64,000 nucleotides of DNA. Source: Occultella gossypii. GTDB lineage: Bacteria > Actinomycetota > Actinomycetes > Actinomycetales > Beutenbergiaceae. Under the pieces are notes generated by a model. It saw nothing but the letters and a program-made list of their open reading frames with translations, was not told where the DNA came from and ran no database searches. Positions 36,586 through 45,561 of this stretch are shown here, piece after piece; position 1 is the first letter of the stretch, and each line of letters starts with the position of its first letter. Made by a program: the position numbers and the translations under genes. The stretch lies in contig NZ_JAGSHT010000025.1 of NCBI RefSeq assembly GCF_019947135.1, forward strand, positions 21,357 through 85,356, read 5' to 3'.

Positions 36586-38739
36586 TCAGCCCTGCGCCAG
36601 GACCAGCGGTAGGACCGCCCCGGCGCCGGCGCGTCGTAGCAGCATCGCGGAGTAGGCGAGGGTCCACCCCGAGTCGGTGTAGTCGTCCACCAGGACGACG
36701 CTCCGACCGTCCAGGCCGGCGGTCGCCGCATCGGACAGGTCCAGGTCCAGCCGCCGTGCCACCGATGCGAGTCGCTGCGCGGAGTTCACGTCGTGGCGAC
36801 CCGGGGCGCGCTCGGGCGCGGGTGCGATCCGCCCCACCAGGGGCGCCTTGAGGAGTCTGGCGACCCCCTGGGCGAGGTGCTGCACCAGCTCGGGCCGGGT
36901 GGCCGAGTCGACGAACACGACGCCGTCGGCGCTCGGCGCCCAGTCGGCGACCACTCGCATCAGTGGCGCCCGCAGACCGACCGGCAGTTCGCCGTCGGGC
37001 GTGGTCGGTGCGAACAGCTCACGCAACTGCACCGACCACCCGAGGCCGTCCAGGCGCGCGATGGCCCGACCGGTCTGCGCGCGCTCGCCCTCGGCCAACC
37101 GGCCGCGCAGATCCACGCCCAGTTCGGACATCCCGCTCGGCCACTGCCGCCGCGGTGTGATCTCGATGCCGGGAGCGTCCAGGCGCTCGCGTGCCGCCGC
37201 CACGACCTCCAGGTCGGGCGCGTCCGGCACGGTCACCCCGCCGCAGTTGTCGCAGCGGCCGCAGCGCTCGCCCTCGGCGAGCTCGGGGTCGTCCAGGTCC
37301 CGGCGCAGGAACGCCATCCGGCACTCGTCCGTGCGTTCGTAGGCGATCATCGCGTCCTGCTCGGCGACCCGTGCCGCCTCGACTCGCTCGTACCGGTCGG
37401 CGTCATAGGCCCAGTCCTGGCCGGTTGCGGCCCAGCCGCCCTGGACCCGACGCACCGCACCGTCCACGTCCAGCACCTTGAGCATCATCTCCAGACGGGT
37501 CCGGCGCAGGTCCACCTGGGTCTCCAGGGAGGCCACCGACATCGCGCCGTCGCCGAGCATGGGCAGTGCGTCGATCGCGGCGCGCACATCGGAGGCCTTC
37601 GGGAACGCCAATGACCCGAAGTAGTCCCAGATCTGCTTGTCCTCGGAGCCGGGCAGGAGGACCACGTCGGCCCGCTGCACCGCGCGGCCCGCACGGCCGA
37701 CCTGCTGGTAGTACGCGATGGGCGACGGTGGCGCGCCGAGGTGGATCACGAAGCCGAGGTCGGGCTTGTCGAAGCCCATCCCGAGCGCGGACGTGGCCAC
37801 GAGCGCCTTGACCCGGTTCTCCTTCAAGTCCGCCTCGAGGGCCTCCCGCTCGCTGGGGTCGGTCGCCCCGGTGTAGGCCTGCACGGCATAGCCGGCGTCC
37901 CGCAATTGCCGGGCCACCTCCTCGGCGGCGGCCACGGTCAGGCAGTAGACGATCCCCGAGCCGGTGTAGGAGCCGAGGTTCGCCGTGAGCCACGCGATCC
38001 GGGTCGGCTGGTCGGGCAGCTGCGCGACGGCCAGATGCAGGGAGGGACGGTCGAGTCCGCCGCGCAGCACGAGGACGTCGGTGCCGAGCTGCTCCGCAAC
38101 GTCCGCGGTCACGCGTTCGTTCGCCGTCGCCGTGGTGGCCAGGACCGGGATGCCGTCCGGGAGGTCGTCCAGCAGGGTGCGGATCCGGCGGTAGTCGGGC
38201 CGGAAGTCGTGGCCCCAGTCGGAGATGCAGTGGGCCTCGTCGACGACGACCAGACCAGCGCTCGCGGCCAGGCGGGGGAGTACCTCGTCCCGGAACGCCG
38301 GGTTGTTCAGGCGTTCGGGAGAACACAGCAGCACGTCGACCTCGCCGGCTGCGATCTGATCGTGGATGCCCGCCCACTCGGTGGTGTTCGCCGAGTTGAT
38401 CGTCACGGCGCGGATACCGGCCCTCGACGCCGCCGCGATCTGATCGCGCATCAGCGCCAGCAACGGGGAGATGATCACGCTCGGCCCGGCGCCGCGTTCG
38501 CGCAGCAGGGCCGTCGAGACGAAGTACACGGCGGACTTGCCCCACCCGGTGCGCTGCACCACGAGGGCACGGCGGCCGTCGTCGACGAGCGCGGAGATTG
38601 CCCGCCACTGGTCGTCGCGCAGTTGCGCCTCGCTGGAGCCGACCAGCCGCTGCAGGACGGTGGTCGCGCGCGCCTGGGTCGTCCCGTCAGGGGCGGCGGT
38701 GGGCGCTTCTGCGGCTGTGCTCGCTGTGGTCTCGTTCAT
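36586..38739 (-). CDS. RecQ-family helicase fused to a phosphoribosyltransferase-like domain
   Basis: A 717-residue protein. The RecQ helicase core has Walker A QRTGWGKSAV at residues 62-71, DEAH at 167-170 and the RecQ-typical HCISDWGHDFRPDYRRI. Motif VI reads QQVGRAGRAVQRADVVLLP, followed by a Zn-binding region with ECRMAFLRRD and ERCGRCDNCGG near 480-510. No HRDC domain is apparent. The C-terminal about 150 residues end in SVVLVDDYTDSGWTLAYSAMLLRRAGA, the PRPP-binding loop pattern of type I phosphoribosyltransferases (ComF-like). A repair helicase is clear; the role of the fused domain is not. Confidence 0.88.
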   Translation of the reverse strand: MNETTASTAAEAPTAAPDGTTQARATTVLQRLVGSSEAQLRDDQWRAISALVDDGRRALVVQRTGWGKSAVYFVSTALLRERGAGPSVIISPLLALMRDQIAAASRAGIRAVTINSANTTEWAGIHDQIAAGEVDVLLCSPERLNNPAFRDEVLPRLAASAGLVVVDEAHCISDWGHDFRPDYRRIRTLLDDLPDGIPVLATTATANERVTADVAEQLGTDVLVLRGGLDRPSLHLAVAQLPDQPTRIAWLTANLGSYTGSGIVYCLTVAAAEEVARQLRDAGYAVQAYTGATDPSEREALEADLKENRVKALVATSALGMGFDKPDLGFVIHLGAPPSPIAYYQQVGRAGRAVQRADVVLLPGSEDKQIWDYFGSLAFPKASDVRAAIDALPMLGDGAMSVASLETQVDLRRTRLEMMLKVLDVDGAVRRVQGGWAATGQDWAYDADRYERVEAARVAEQDAMIAYERTDECRMAFLRRDLDDPELAEGERCGRCDNCGGVTVPDAPDLEVVAAARERLDAPGIEITPRRQWPSGMSELGVDLRGRLAEGERAQTGRAIARLDGLGWSVQLRELFAPTTPDGELPVGLRAPLMRVVADWAPSADGVVFVDSATRPELVQHLAQGVARLLKAPLVGRIAPAPERAPGRHDVNSAQRLASVARRLDLDLSDAATAGLDGRSVVLVDDYTDSGWTLAYSAMLLRRAGAGAVLPLVLAQG

Positions 38740-39135
38740 CGATGGCAGCCTTTCATGCCGGCCTCGTTCGTGCGCGCGGCCTGTGGATCGAGGGGGCGGG
38801 AGTCACGGTCGTCGCCGGTGACGACGTCGTGGCGCACGGTCCGCACCGGCCGGATCCGCTGGACCCCTCGGCGCGGCGCGTCCGCGAGGTCACGGCCGAT
38901 TCCAACCCGCGTGGGACTCCCGGCGTCTAGACGCGCCAAGCCGATGGCCGAAGTCCTCGAGGTGAATCTGAGGCGTGAACCCGTGACATATACGCACCGT
39001 TTGCCGTCGAGTGTTCAGTTTGTACGACTTCCGTATAGGCTGCCGCCTAGACGTCCCGTCGTGCCGTGCCGGACAGCCCAGTGGTCCGTGCCGGCTGCCC
39101 CGAGACGGACCGACCACCACCCTTGGAAACGAGCC
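38740..39135. other. 396-bp gap between recQ-like gene and M23 peptidase gene
   Basis: It holds a 62-codon open frame (38742-38930) starting 2 bp from the divergent helicase start, which I do not accept as a gene. An AT-richer stretch follows (about 38975-39050) with TATAGG/TAGGCT at 39034-39041, probably the promoter of the peptidase gene. That would leave a leader of roughly 90 nt. No riboswitch fold is recognised. Confidence 0.5.
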
Positions 39136-40953
39136 ATGACGAACTCCCTCCCTCGTGCCCGTGCGGGTACCCGCGCCGGCGCCGCAACCGTTGCTGCTCT
39201 GCTGATCCTGGTCGGCCTCGGTGCGCCCGCCGGGGCGGACCCCGGTGACGAGGCGCCGTCACCCAGCGAGTCGGCGTCCGCGCCGGCCGATGGCGAGACT
39301 CCGCAGCCGGTGCCCACGGCTCCGGTGGAGGGCGACCCGACGCCGACGCCCGAGCCGACCCCGGAGCCGGGTGGCACGGACGCTCCCAGCGACGGTGTGA
39401 CGGACGCGCCCGGCGACCAGGAAGGATCGCCGGCACCCGACGAGTCGCCCGCAGCCGCGGTGGCGCCGCAGTCGGTGACGGCCGCTGCCGTTCCCGTCCT
39501 CGTCGCACCGTTGCGCGCGGGCGTCTATCGGATGACGTCGCCGCAGGGCCCGCGGTGCGCCCCGACGATCAACGCCTCGCTCGCCCACATGGGGCAGGAC
39601 CTGGCGGCACCGCTGGGCACACCCATCTACGCGATCGCCGCCGGTGTGGTGCGCTACGCCAGGCCCGAGGCAGCCGCCGGGCAGTGGATCGTCATCGAGC
39701 ACGTGATCGACGGCCGCGTCGTCTCCAGCTCCTACTCGCATTCGCGCAATGCCACCGAGTTCGTCCGCGCCGGCGACCGGGTGACCGCCGGGCAGCGCAT
39801 CGCCACGGTCGCCTCGACGGGCGTCTCCACCGGCCCGCACCTGCACCTCGAGATCTGGGCGGGCCGCTACGGCGCCGCTGCCGGTGGGACGGTCGTCAAC
39901 CCCGACACCTGGCTCGCCGCCCGCGGCGTGTCCCTACGTGCCGGGGCGACGTCCGTGTCCGACGTGAAGCCACCCACCTCGTGCACCTACTGGGCACTGG
40001 GCGCGACCACCTTGTACGCGTCCCCGGCGAGCAGTGCGGCCGTCATCGCGGCAGTCCGGTCGGGGACCGTGCTGACCACCCCCGGGGCAGGGGTCAAGAC
40101 GAACGGGTTCATCCAGGTCACCACGCCGACGGGGGTCACGGCGTGGGCGCCCGCGGGACAGGTTTCTCCGAAGCGAACAACCGTGACGCCGGTACCGAGG
40201 CATGTCCTTGCCCGTGACTACACCGGTGACGGCGTCTCTGACGTCTTGGCCGTCGACTCCGCTGGGCGGCTGCGCCTGTACGCCGGGAACGGGGCCGGGG
40301 GATGGGCGAGCTCGCGGCAGGTCGGCGCCGGTTGGTCCGGATTCCAGCTCATCGCCGCCAACGACTTCAACCGCGACGGCCGGGCCGACATCTTCGGTGT
40401 CGATGCAACCGGACGGCTGTACTTCTACGCCGGCAATGGCAGCGGGGGGTTCGCGTCCCGGGTGGCGTTCGGGCGCGGCTGGTCCGCGATGACCAACATC
40501 CTCTCCCCGGGTGACTTCGACGGCGATGGACGCGCCGACCTGGTTGCCACGGATGCCGCGGGACGCCTCTGGTTGTACCGGGGCAACGGCGCAGGCGGGT
40601 TCCTCGCCGGTCGGACCCAGATCGGGCACGGCTGGCAGATGTTCACCCAGGTGATCGCAGGCGGCGACGCGAACCGCGACGGCCGACCAGACATCGTGGC
40701 CGTGGACCGCTCGGGCCGCCTGTTCGGCTACTTCGGCAACGGAACCGGCCGATTCACCGGTTCGCGCCAGCTCGGACACGGGTGGTCGCGCCTCCAGGTG
40801 CACAGCGTCGGCGGTTTCGACCTCGACGCGTTGGACGACTACCTGGCGATCGCTGCCGACGGCACGATGTACCTCTACCGCGGCTCCGCGTCGGGCTGGG
40901 TGAGCGCAGGCAAGCAGGTCGGCCGAGGCTGGTCGACCATGCGTCTCGCCTGA
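39136..40953 (+). CDS. Secreted M23 peptidase with FG-GAP/VCBS repeats
   Basis: A 605-residue exported protein with a signal peptide (residues 1-35, ending GAPAGADP), then a long Pro/Glu/Thr-rich disordered linker to about 115. The M23/LytM metallopeptidase domain has the Zn ligand in HMGQDLAAP near 153 and HLHLEIW near 235. An SH3-like segment (about 285-350) contains YWALGATTLYASPAS. Five FG-GAP-type beta-propeller repeats follow, each with a D-x-(D/N)-x-D-like calcium loop such as DFNRDGRADIFGVD and DFDGDGRADLVATD. It probably cleaves peptidoglycan crosslinks outside the cell. Confidence 0.9.
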   Translation: MTNSLPRARAGTRAGAATVAALLILVGLGAPAGADPGDEAPSPSESASAPADGETPQPVPTAPVEGDPTPTPEPTPEPGGTDAPSDGVTDAPGDQEGSPAPDESPAAAVAPQSVTAAAVPVLVAPLRAGVYRMTSPQGPRCAPTINASLAHMGQDLAAPLGTPIYAIAAGVVRYARPEAAAGQWIVIEHVIDGRVVSSSYSHSRNATEFVRAGDRVTAGQRIATVASTGVSTGPHLHLEIWAGRYGAAAGGTVVNPDTWLAARGVSLRAGATSVSDVKPPTSCTYWALGATTLYASPASSAAVIAAVRSGTVLTTPGAGVKTNGFIQVTTPTGVTAWAPAGQVSPKRTTVTPVPRHVLARDYTGDGVSDVLAVDSAGRLRLYAGNGAGGWASSRQVGAGWSGFQLIAANDFNRDGRADIFGVDATGRLYFYAGNGSGGFASRVAFGRGWSAMTNILSPGDFDGDGRADLVATDAAGRLWLYRGNGAGGFLAGRTQIGHGWQMFTQVIAGGDANRDGRPDIVAVDRSGRLFGYFGNGTGRFTGSRQLGHGWSRLQVHSVGGFDLDALDDYLAIAADGTMYLYRGSASGWVSAGKQVGRGWSTMRLA

Positions 40954-40954
40954 T

Positions 40955-40974
40955 CCGGCAGGGGCCCGTGCCGG
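40955..40974. terminator. Small hairpin between convergent genes
   Basis: CCGGCA (40955-40960) pairs with TGCCGG (40969-40974) across an 8-nt loop in the 21-bp gap between the M23 peptidase and phosphotransferase genes. There is no U tract, so terminator function is only possible. Confidence 0.3.
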
Positions 40975-41700
40975 TCACGTCGCGTTCCAGAGGTCGCGGT
41001 AGTAGGCGAGTCGTGCGCGGTCGGGCGTGACGCCGTACGCCGCGATGAGGGCATCCTCCCAGCCGGGACCGTAGTTCCACTCGGTGCTCATCGACGCGAC
41101 GGCGATGTCCGCCCACCGGTCGGCGACACCCAGCGCGCCGAGGTCGACGTGCGCGACCCATGATCCGTGGTCGTCGAGGAGTGTGTTCGGGCAGCACGCG
41201 TCGCCGTGACACACGACGAGCCGGTCGACGGGCGGAGGCTCCTGCAGGACGTCGGGGACCTGGCGGCCGCGGGACACCGCGTTCGCGACACGCGTCGGCA
41301 CGCTCCATTCGAACGGGCAGTCGTCGACCGGCAGCGCATCGTGCAACGCACGGAGCCCTTCGCCGACGGCGCGCACGGCGGTCGCCGGATCCGCGATCCA
41401 CCGTGGTGCCACCGCGGACTCCGCGTCGAGCGCCGCCGTCACCAGCCACTCGTGCGTCGCATCACCGCCCACCTCGAGCACGCGGGGCACGGGAGTGTGC
41501 GGGGCTGCCCACGACAGACGCGCGGCCTCGGCGTCCATGGACGTCTCGGCGTTGCGTGGTCCGTACTTGAGGTAGCGCCCGTCGTCGGTGCGGAACGTCA
41601 CGCCGCCCAGTCCGTTGCGCCACACGGGCGTCAGCAGAGCATCGTCGGCGAGCTGCCGCACGACCGCAGGCACCGTGACGGGTTCGATGGGGATCGACAC
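40975..41700 (-). CDS. Aminoglycoside phosphotransferase-like (APH) protein
   Basis: A 241-residue kinase-fold protein. FRTDDGRYLKYGPRN near residue 36 supplies the ATP-binding lysine, and LRALHDALPVDDCPFEW is near 117. The Brenner motif VCHGDACCPNTLLDD and the metal-binding HVDLGALGVADRWADIA are near 163-195. This pattern is that of APH(3')-type enzymes. Whether it modifies antibiotics or another small molecule cannot be decided; chromosomal relatives are common in soil actinobacteria. GTG 41700 is the start used. Confidence 0.82.
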   Translation of the reverse strand: MSIPIEPVTVPAVVRQLADDALLTPVWRNGLGGVTFRTDDGRYLKYGPRNAETSMDAEAARLSWAAPHTPVPRVLEVGGDATHEWLVTAALDAESAVAPRWIADPATAVRAVGEGLRALHDALPVDDCPFEWSVPTRVANAVSRGRQVPDVLQEPPPVDRLVVCHGDACCPNTLLDDHGSWVAHVDLGALGVADRWADIAVASMSTEWNYGPGWEDALIAAYGVTPDRARLAYYRDLWNAT

Positions 41701-41827
41701 GATCCCATCCTGCCCCGTCCCAGCGACGTGACGCGGCCTCCGCGTAGGACACCGGGCCCACCCGCGCCGGCAGCGAACCGTCCTCGGCGGGATGTCCCAC
41801 CCGGGATCCCGTCGCCCGGGCTCGGCT

Positions 41828-42193
41828 CTAGTCGGTGAACCGGAACCGGCCTTGCGCGTCGAGCTCGGCGTCTCGCACCGTCACCACCGCGGCCACCGGG
41901 AGCGGTCCGCCGTAGACATGCGGAAACGGCTCCGGCGCGCCGTCGAGCGCCTCCACCCGCACGGTCCGGCCCTCCGCCTCGAGCACCGCGACGTCGATCT
42001 CGAGGACCACCAGGGGCTCCGGGTCACCGGCGTGGACGAACTCGGCCACCCCCGCCAGCTGCCGGGGGTAGGAGCAGTGCAGGTACCCGACCTGCTCGAT
42101 CGTGGCACCGCGGGTGGACATCAGGTACTGCCCGGTCGCGCTCGCGGCGGCCCAGTCGGCGGCGTGGGCGAGGTGCAGGATCGTTGCGCTCAT
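41828..42193 (-). CDS. DUF952 family protein
   Basis: A 121-residue protein with the DUF952 pattern. It starts ILHLAHAADWAAASATGQYLMSTRGATIEQVGYLHCSYPRQL, then LVVLEIDVAVL and FPHVYGGPLPVAAVVTV. The family is structurally related to glutathione S-transferase-like or ADP-ribosyl-type small folds, without an established role. ATG 42193 is preferred over an upstream in-frame ATG at 42229 because TACTCT ends 7 nt before it. Confidence 0.82.
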   Translation of the reverse strand: MSATILHLAHAADWAAASATGQYLMSTRGATIEQVGYLHCSYPRQLAGVAEFVHAGDPEPLVVLEIDVAVLEAEGRTVRVEALDGAPEPFPHVYGGPLPVAAVVTVRDAELDAQGRFRFTD

Positions 42194-42200
42194 GCCCGCG

Positions 42201-42206
42201 AGAGTA
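42201..42206 (-). promoter_or_regulatory. -10 element of the DUF952 gene
   Basis: TACTCT on the minus strand ends 7 nt before ATG 42193. Confidence 0.45.
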
Positions 42207-42338
42207 CGGTGCCCGACGGCGGAACGCACCGACGCGTTGACGGCTGCGCAACGGCGCCCGGCGCCCGTGCGTCCCGCGACGGCGGGTCTTCGGAGTCCGA
42301 GTGACGGGCGCCACGGCCCTCTTGTGCTCCGGCGCTCC

Positions 42339-42344
42339 TAGACT
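42339..42344 (+). promoter_or_regulatory. -10 element of hisC
   Basis: TAGACT ends 6 nt before GTG 42351. It provides the downstream histidine genes with their own promoter after separation from hisD. Confidence 0.5.
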
Positions 42345-42350
42345 TGCCCC

Positions 42351-43493
42351 GTGACCGGTGACCCGACGACCCAGCCAGCCCCCGCCGTCGCGCTGCCCCT
42401 GCGCGCCGACCTGTTGGGCGAGGTGCCCTACGGCGCCCCGCAGCTGGACGTCGCGCATCTGCTGAACGTCAACGAGAACCCGTACGCGCCGCCGGCCGAG
42501 GTGGTCGCGGACATCGCGGAGTCCGTGGCGGCCGCGGCCGCCGGCCTGAACCGCTACCCGGACCGGGACTTCCCGGCGCTGCGCCGAGACCTCGCCGACT
42601 ACCTCGCCACGGAGTCCGGCGCCCGCGACCTCGAGGTCGCGAACATCTGGGCCGCGAACGGCTCCAACGAGGTCATGCTGCACCTGCTGCAGGCCTTCGG
42701 GGGCCCCGGTCGGAGCGTGATGTCGTTCGCGCCCACCTACTCCATGTACCCCGAGTACGCCCGCGACACGTTCACCCGCTGGGTGGCCGGCACCCGCCGG
42801 CCCGACTTCAGCCTCGACCCCGACGAGACGATCGCGCAGATCGAGAACGAACGCCCCGCCGTCGTCCTCCTCGCGAGCCCGAACAACCCGACCGGCACCG
42901 CCCTGGACGTGGCGACCATCGACGCGATCGCGTCGGCGACCACGAACACCGGGCCGGACGGCGCCGCGAGCGTGCTCGTCGTCGACGAGGCGTACGCGGA
43001 GTTCCGCCGGGACGGCACCCCGAGCGCGCTGAGCATCCTGGCCCGGCACCCGCACCTCGCGGTGTCCCGGACGATGTCCAAGGCGTTCGCGTTCGCCGGT
43101 GCGCGGCTGGGCTACCTGGCTGCAGCGCCCGCGCTGATCGACGCGCTCCAGGTGGTGCGGTTGCCGTACCACCTGTCCGCGGTCACCCAGGCGGTCGCCC
43201 GGGCCGCGCTGCGGCACCGGGACGTGCTGCAGGCGCAGGTGGCGCAGCTGCGCGCGGAACGGGACGCGACGGTGACCTGGCTGCGTGAGCAGGCCTTCAC
43301 GGTCGCCGACTCGGATGCGAACTTCGTCCTGTTCGGCCGGTTCGACGACCGGCACGCCATCTGGCAGGGCCTGCTCGATCGCGGCGTGCTGATCAGGGAG
43401 ACTGGTCCCAGCGAATACCTGCGCGTCTCGATCGGGACCGCTGAGGACATGGCCGCGTTCCGCGGCGCACTGAAGGAGGTGACCGGCCGGTGA
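42351..43493 (+). CDS. hisC: Histidinol-phosphate aminotransferase
   Basis: A 380-residue PLP enzyme converting imidazole-acetol phosphate to histidinol phosphate. [14 protein letters not shown] is near residue 38, [15 protein letters not shown] near 67, [11 protein letters not shown] near 103, [11 protein letters not shown] near 178 and [13 protein letters not shown] near 210. The PLP lysine is in [17 protein letters not shown] near 240. This agrees with HisC, and hisB follows with a 4-base overlap. It begins a coupled run hisC-hisB-unknown-hisH. Confidence 0.97.
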   Translation: MTGDPTTQPAPAVALPLRADLLGEVPYGAPQLDVAHLLNVNENPYAPPAEVVADIAESVAAAAAGLNRYPDRDFPALRRDLADYLATESGARDLEVANIWAANGSNEVMLHLLQAFGGPGRSVMSFAPTYSMYPEYARDTFTRWVAGTRRPDFSLDPDETIAQIENERPAVVLLASPNNPTGTALDVATIDAIASATTNTGPDGAASVLVVDEAYAEFRRDGTPSALSILARHPHLAVSRTMSKAFAFAGARLGYLAAAPALIDALQVVRLPYHLSAVTQAVARAALRHRDVLQAQVAQLRAERDATVTWLREQAFTVADSDANFVLFGRFDDRHAIWQGLLDRGVLIRETGPSEYLRVSIGTAEDMAAFRGALKEVTGR

Positions 43494-44155
43494 GCGAGTC
43501 CAGCCAGGTCGACGCAGCGCAGGCACAGGCGAACCCGACGGCGGAGGCCACCTCCGCGCACCGCACCGCCCGGGTGGAGCGCACAACGTCCGAGTCGAGC
43601 GTCGTGGTCGAGATCGACCTGGACGGCACCGGTGTCGTGGACGTGTCCACGACCGTGCCGTTCTTCGACCACATGCTGACCGCCCTCGGCAAGCACTCCC
43701 TGATGGACCTCACCGTGCGTGCCACGGGGGACACCGACATCGACGTGCACCACACCGTCGAGGACACCGCTATCTGCATCGGCGAGGCGCTGCGCCAAGC
43801 ACTCGGGGACAAGTCCGGCATCTCGCGGTTCGGGGACGCCCTGGTGCCCCTGGACGAGGCGCTCGCGCAGGCCGTCGTGGACGTTTCCGGCCGGCCGTAC
43901 ATCGTGCACACCGGTGAGAGCGAGGCGCAGGCGTACCACCTCATCGGAGGCCACTTCACGGGGTCGCTGACCCGGCACGTGTTCGAGTCGATCGCGCTGC
44001 ACGCCGGCATCTGCCTGCACGTGGGGCTGCTTGCCGGCCGCGACCCGCACCACATCGTCGAGGCCCAGTTCAAGGCGCTCGCGCGCGCCCTGCGGTTCGC
44101 GGTCGCCCGCGACCCGCGGGTCACGGGCGTGCCCTCGACCAAGGGCGCCTTGTGA
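43490..44155 (+). CDS. hisB: Imidazoleglycerol-phosphate dehydratase
   Basis: A 221-residue monofunctional HisB (no phosphatase domain). After an Ala/Gln-rich N-terminal extension of about 22 residues come [22 protein letters not shown] and the metal-binding [13 protein letters not shown] near 63 and [17 protein letters not shown] near 85. The C-terminal half repeats the pattern ([33 protein letters not shown]). It overlaps hisC and the next gene by 4 bases each. Confidence 0.97.
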   Translation: MSESSQVDAAQAQANPTAEATSAHRTARVERTTSESSVVVEIDLDGTGVVDVSTTVPFFDHMLTALGKHSLMDLTVRATGDTDIDVHHTVEDTAICIGEALRQALGDKSGISRFGDALVPLDEALAQAVVDVSGRPYIVHTGESEAQAYHLIGGHFTGSLTRHVFESIALHAGICLHVGLLAGRDPHHIVEAQFKALARALRFAVARDPRVTGVPSTKGAL

Positions 44156-44901
44156 ACGACCGGCCCGAACGGCCCGACGGCGGTGGCCCGTCCGAGGAGT
44201 TCGACGAGGCCGCGTTCGAGGCTGCCTTCGAGGCGGCGTTCGGTGCAGCCACCGAGCCCGACCGGCAGTTCCGCCAGCCGGTGGACGACGACGCGACCGC
44301 TGAGCGGGCCGCGGCCGGGCAGGGCGGCGCCGAGCAGGACGCCGCGGAGCAGGTCGCGGCCGAGCCCGTGGCCGACGACGTTCCCGCGTTCGGTGCCGAC
44401 GGTGTCCGCAAGCGCTCGGTGGTCGCCGTGGTGCTCACCCCGATCACCTCGGCGCCCGCCCTGGCCGGGCTGTGCGCCATCGCCAAGATCGAGGCGGACA
44501 TCGTGCCCGTCAAGCGGGGCAGCCTCGCCGTGCGGGTGCTCCCGCAGGCGGACGAGGTCGACCCCGAGGAGTTCCTTACCGGCGCACCTGCCGCCGCGGT
44601 CGATCTCGCCCGGACGCTCTCGCGGACGGCGAAGGCCGGCGTCGTGCTGCTCATCTCCCGGCTGGGCGAGGGCGACGAGGGCCTGACCGGCACGATCAGT
44701 GGTCGCAACTACGTCAACGGCGAGCCCGGCGCGGAGGTCAGCGCCGGCCTGATCCTCGCGAACGCGGACGACGTCCTCGAGAACCTCCTGCTCGGCGTCA
44801 TCACGCCGGACCAGGCCCCCGGTCACCTGCGGCCCGGGAACCTGACCCGATGGCAGGCCGGCCGCCTGTTCGGCCGGGCCCAGCGGAAGAAGAAGCCGTG
44901 A
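44152..44901 (+). CDS. Conserved-position protein of unknown function in the his operon
   Basis: A 249-residue protein coupled by 4-base overlaps to both hisB and hisH. The first 80 residues are acidic and probably disordered (repeated [12 protein letters not shown] and AAEQVAAEP). A folded part of about 160 residues begins [25 protein letters not shown], then [26 protein letters not shown], ending in a basic [13 protein letters not shown] recognise no enzyme motif. Its place inside the operon suggests a role tied to histidine synthesis or to HisH/HisF channelling, but that is inference. Confidence 0.85.
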   Translation: MNDRPERPDGGGPSEEFDEAAFEAAFEAAFGAATEPDRQFRQPVDDDATAERAAAGQGGAEQDAAEQVAAEPVADDVPAFGADGVRKRSVVAVVLTPITSAPALAGLCAIAKIEADIVPVKRGSLAVRVLPQADEVDPEEFLTGAPAAAVDLARTLSRTAKAGVVLLISRLGEGDEGLTGTISGRNYVNGEPGAEVSAGLILANADDVLENLLLGVITPDQAPGHLRPGNLTRWQAGRLFGRAQRKKKP

Positions 44902-45518
44902 CCGCACCCGCCCCCACCGTCGTGGTCCTGGACTACGGCTCGGGGAACGTCCGCTCCGCCGTGCGCGCGCTCGAACGCGTCGGCGCACAGGTGGAACTGA
45001 CCGCGGACCCCGACGCGGTCGCCGCCGCGGACGGGCTGGTGGTGCCGGGCGTCGGTGCCTTCGCCGCCGTGATGGCCGGCCTGGCCGGCGTCGGCGCGCC
45101 GCGGATGATCGAGCGCCGGCTCGCCGGTGGCCGCCCGGTCCTGGGCATCTGCGTGGGTCAGCAGGTCCTGTTCTCGGCCGGGGTCGAGCACGGTGAGCGC
45201 ACCGACGGACTGGACCAGTGGCCGGGTCTGGTCGAGCGGCTCGAGGCCCCGGTGGTGCCGCACATGGGCTGGTCCACGGTGACCCCACCCGAGGGCAGCG
45301 TGCTCTTCGACGGGATCGCCGACGAACGCTTCTACTTCGTGCACTCCTACGCCGCCCGCACCGCTCCCGACTACGTCCGGGTCACCTGGGCCGAGCACGG
45401 CCACCCGTTCGTCGCCGCCGTCGAGAACGGCGCCCTGAGCGCGACCCAGTTCCACCCCGAGAAGTCCGGCGACGCCGGTGCGCAGCTGCTGCGCAACTGG
45501 CTCGCCACCCTGCGCTGA
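44898..45518 (+). CDS. hisH: Imidazole glycerol phosphate synthase glutaminase subunit HisH
   Basis: A 206-residue class I glutamine amidotransferase that supplies ammonia to His[22 protein letters not shown] opens the protein. The nucleophile is in [13 protein letters not shown] near residue 82, and the catalytic His-Glu in [13 protein letters not shown] near 188. GTG 44898 overlaps the preceding stop. hisF is not in this window. Confidence 0.95.
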   Translation: MTAPAPTVVVLDYGSGNVRSAVRALERVGAQVELTADPDAVAAADGLVVPGVGAFAAVMAGLAGVGAPRMIERRLAGGRPVLGICVGQQVLFSAGVEHGERTDGLDQWPGLVERLEAPVVPHMGWSTVTPPEGSVLFDGIADERFYFVHSYAARTAPDYVRVTWAEHGHPFVAAVENGALSATQFHPEKSGDAGAQLLRNWLATLR

Positions 45519-45561
45519 TCGCGCCGAACGTGCCGCACCCCCGAAAGGACCCCGATCCCCT

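Noticed and set aside
38742..38930. 62-codon open frame divergent from the RecQ-like gene
   Set aside because: Its start is 2 bp from the divergent start, leaving no room for either promoter. There is no recognisable protein sequence and no ribosome binding site.
38975..39135. c-di-AMP (ydaO-type) riboswitch before the M23 peptidase gene
   Set aside because: Such riboswitches precede some actinobacterial cell-wall hydrolase genes, but I could not find the conserved core sequences in this leader.
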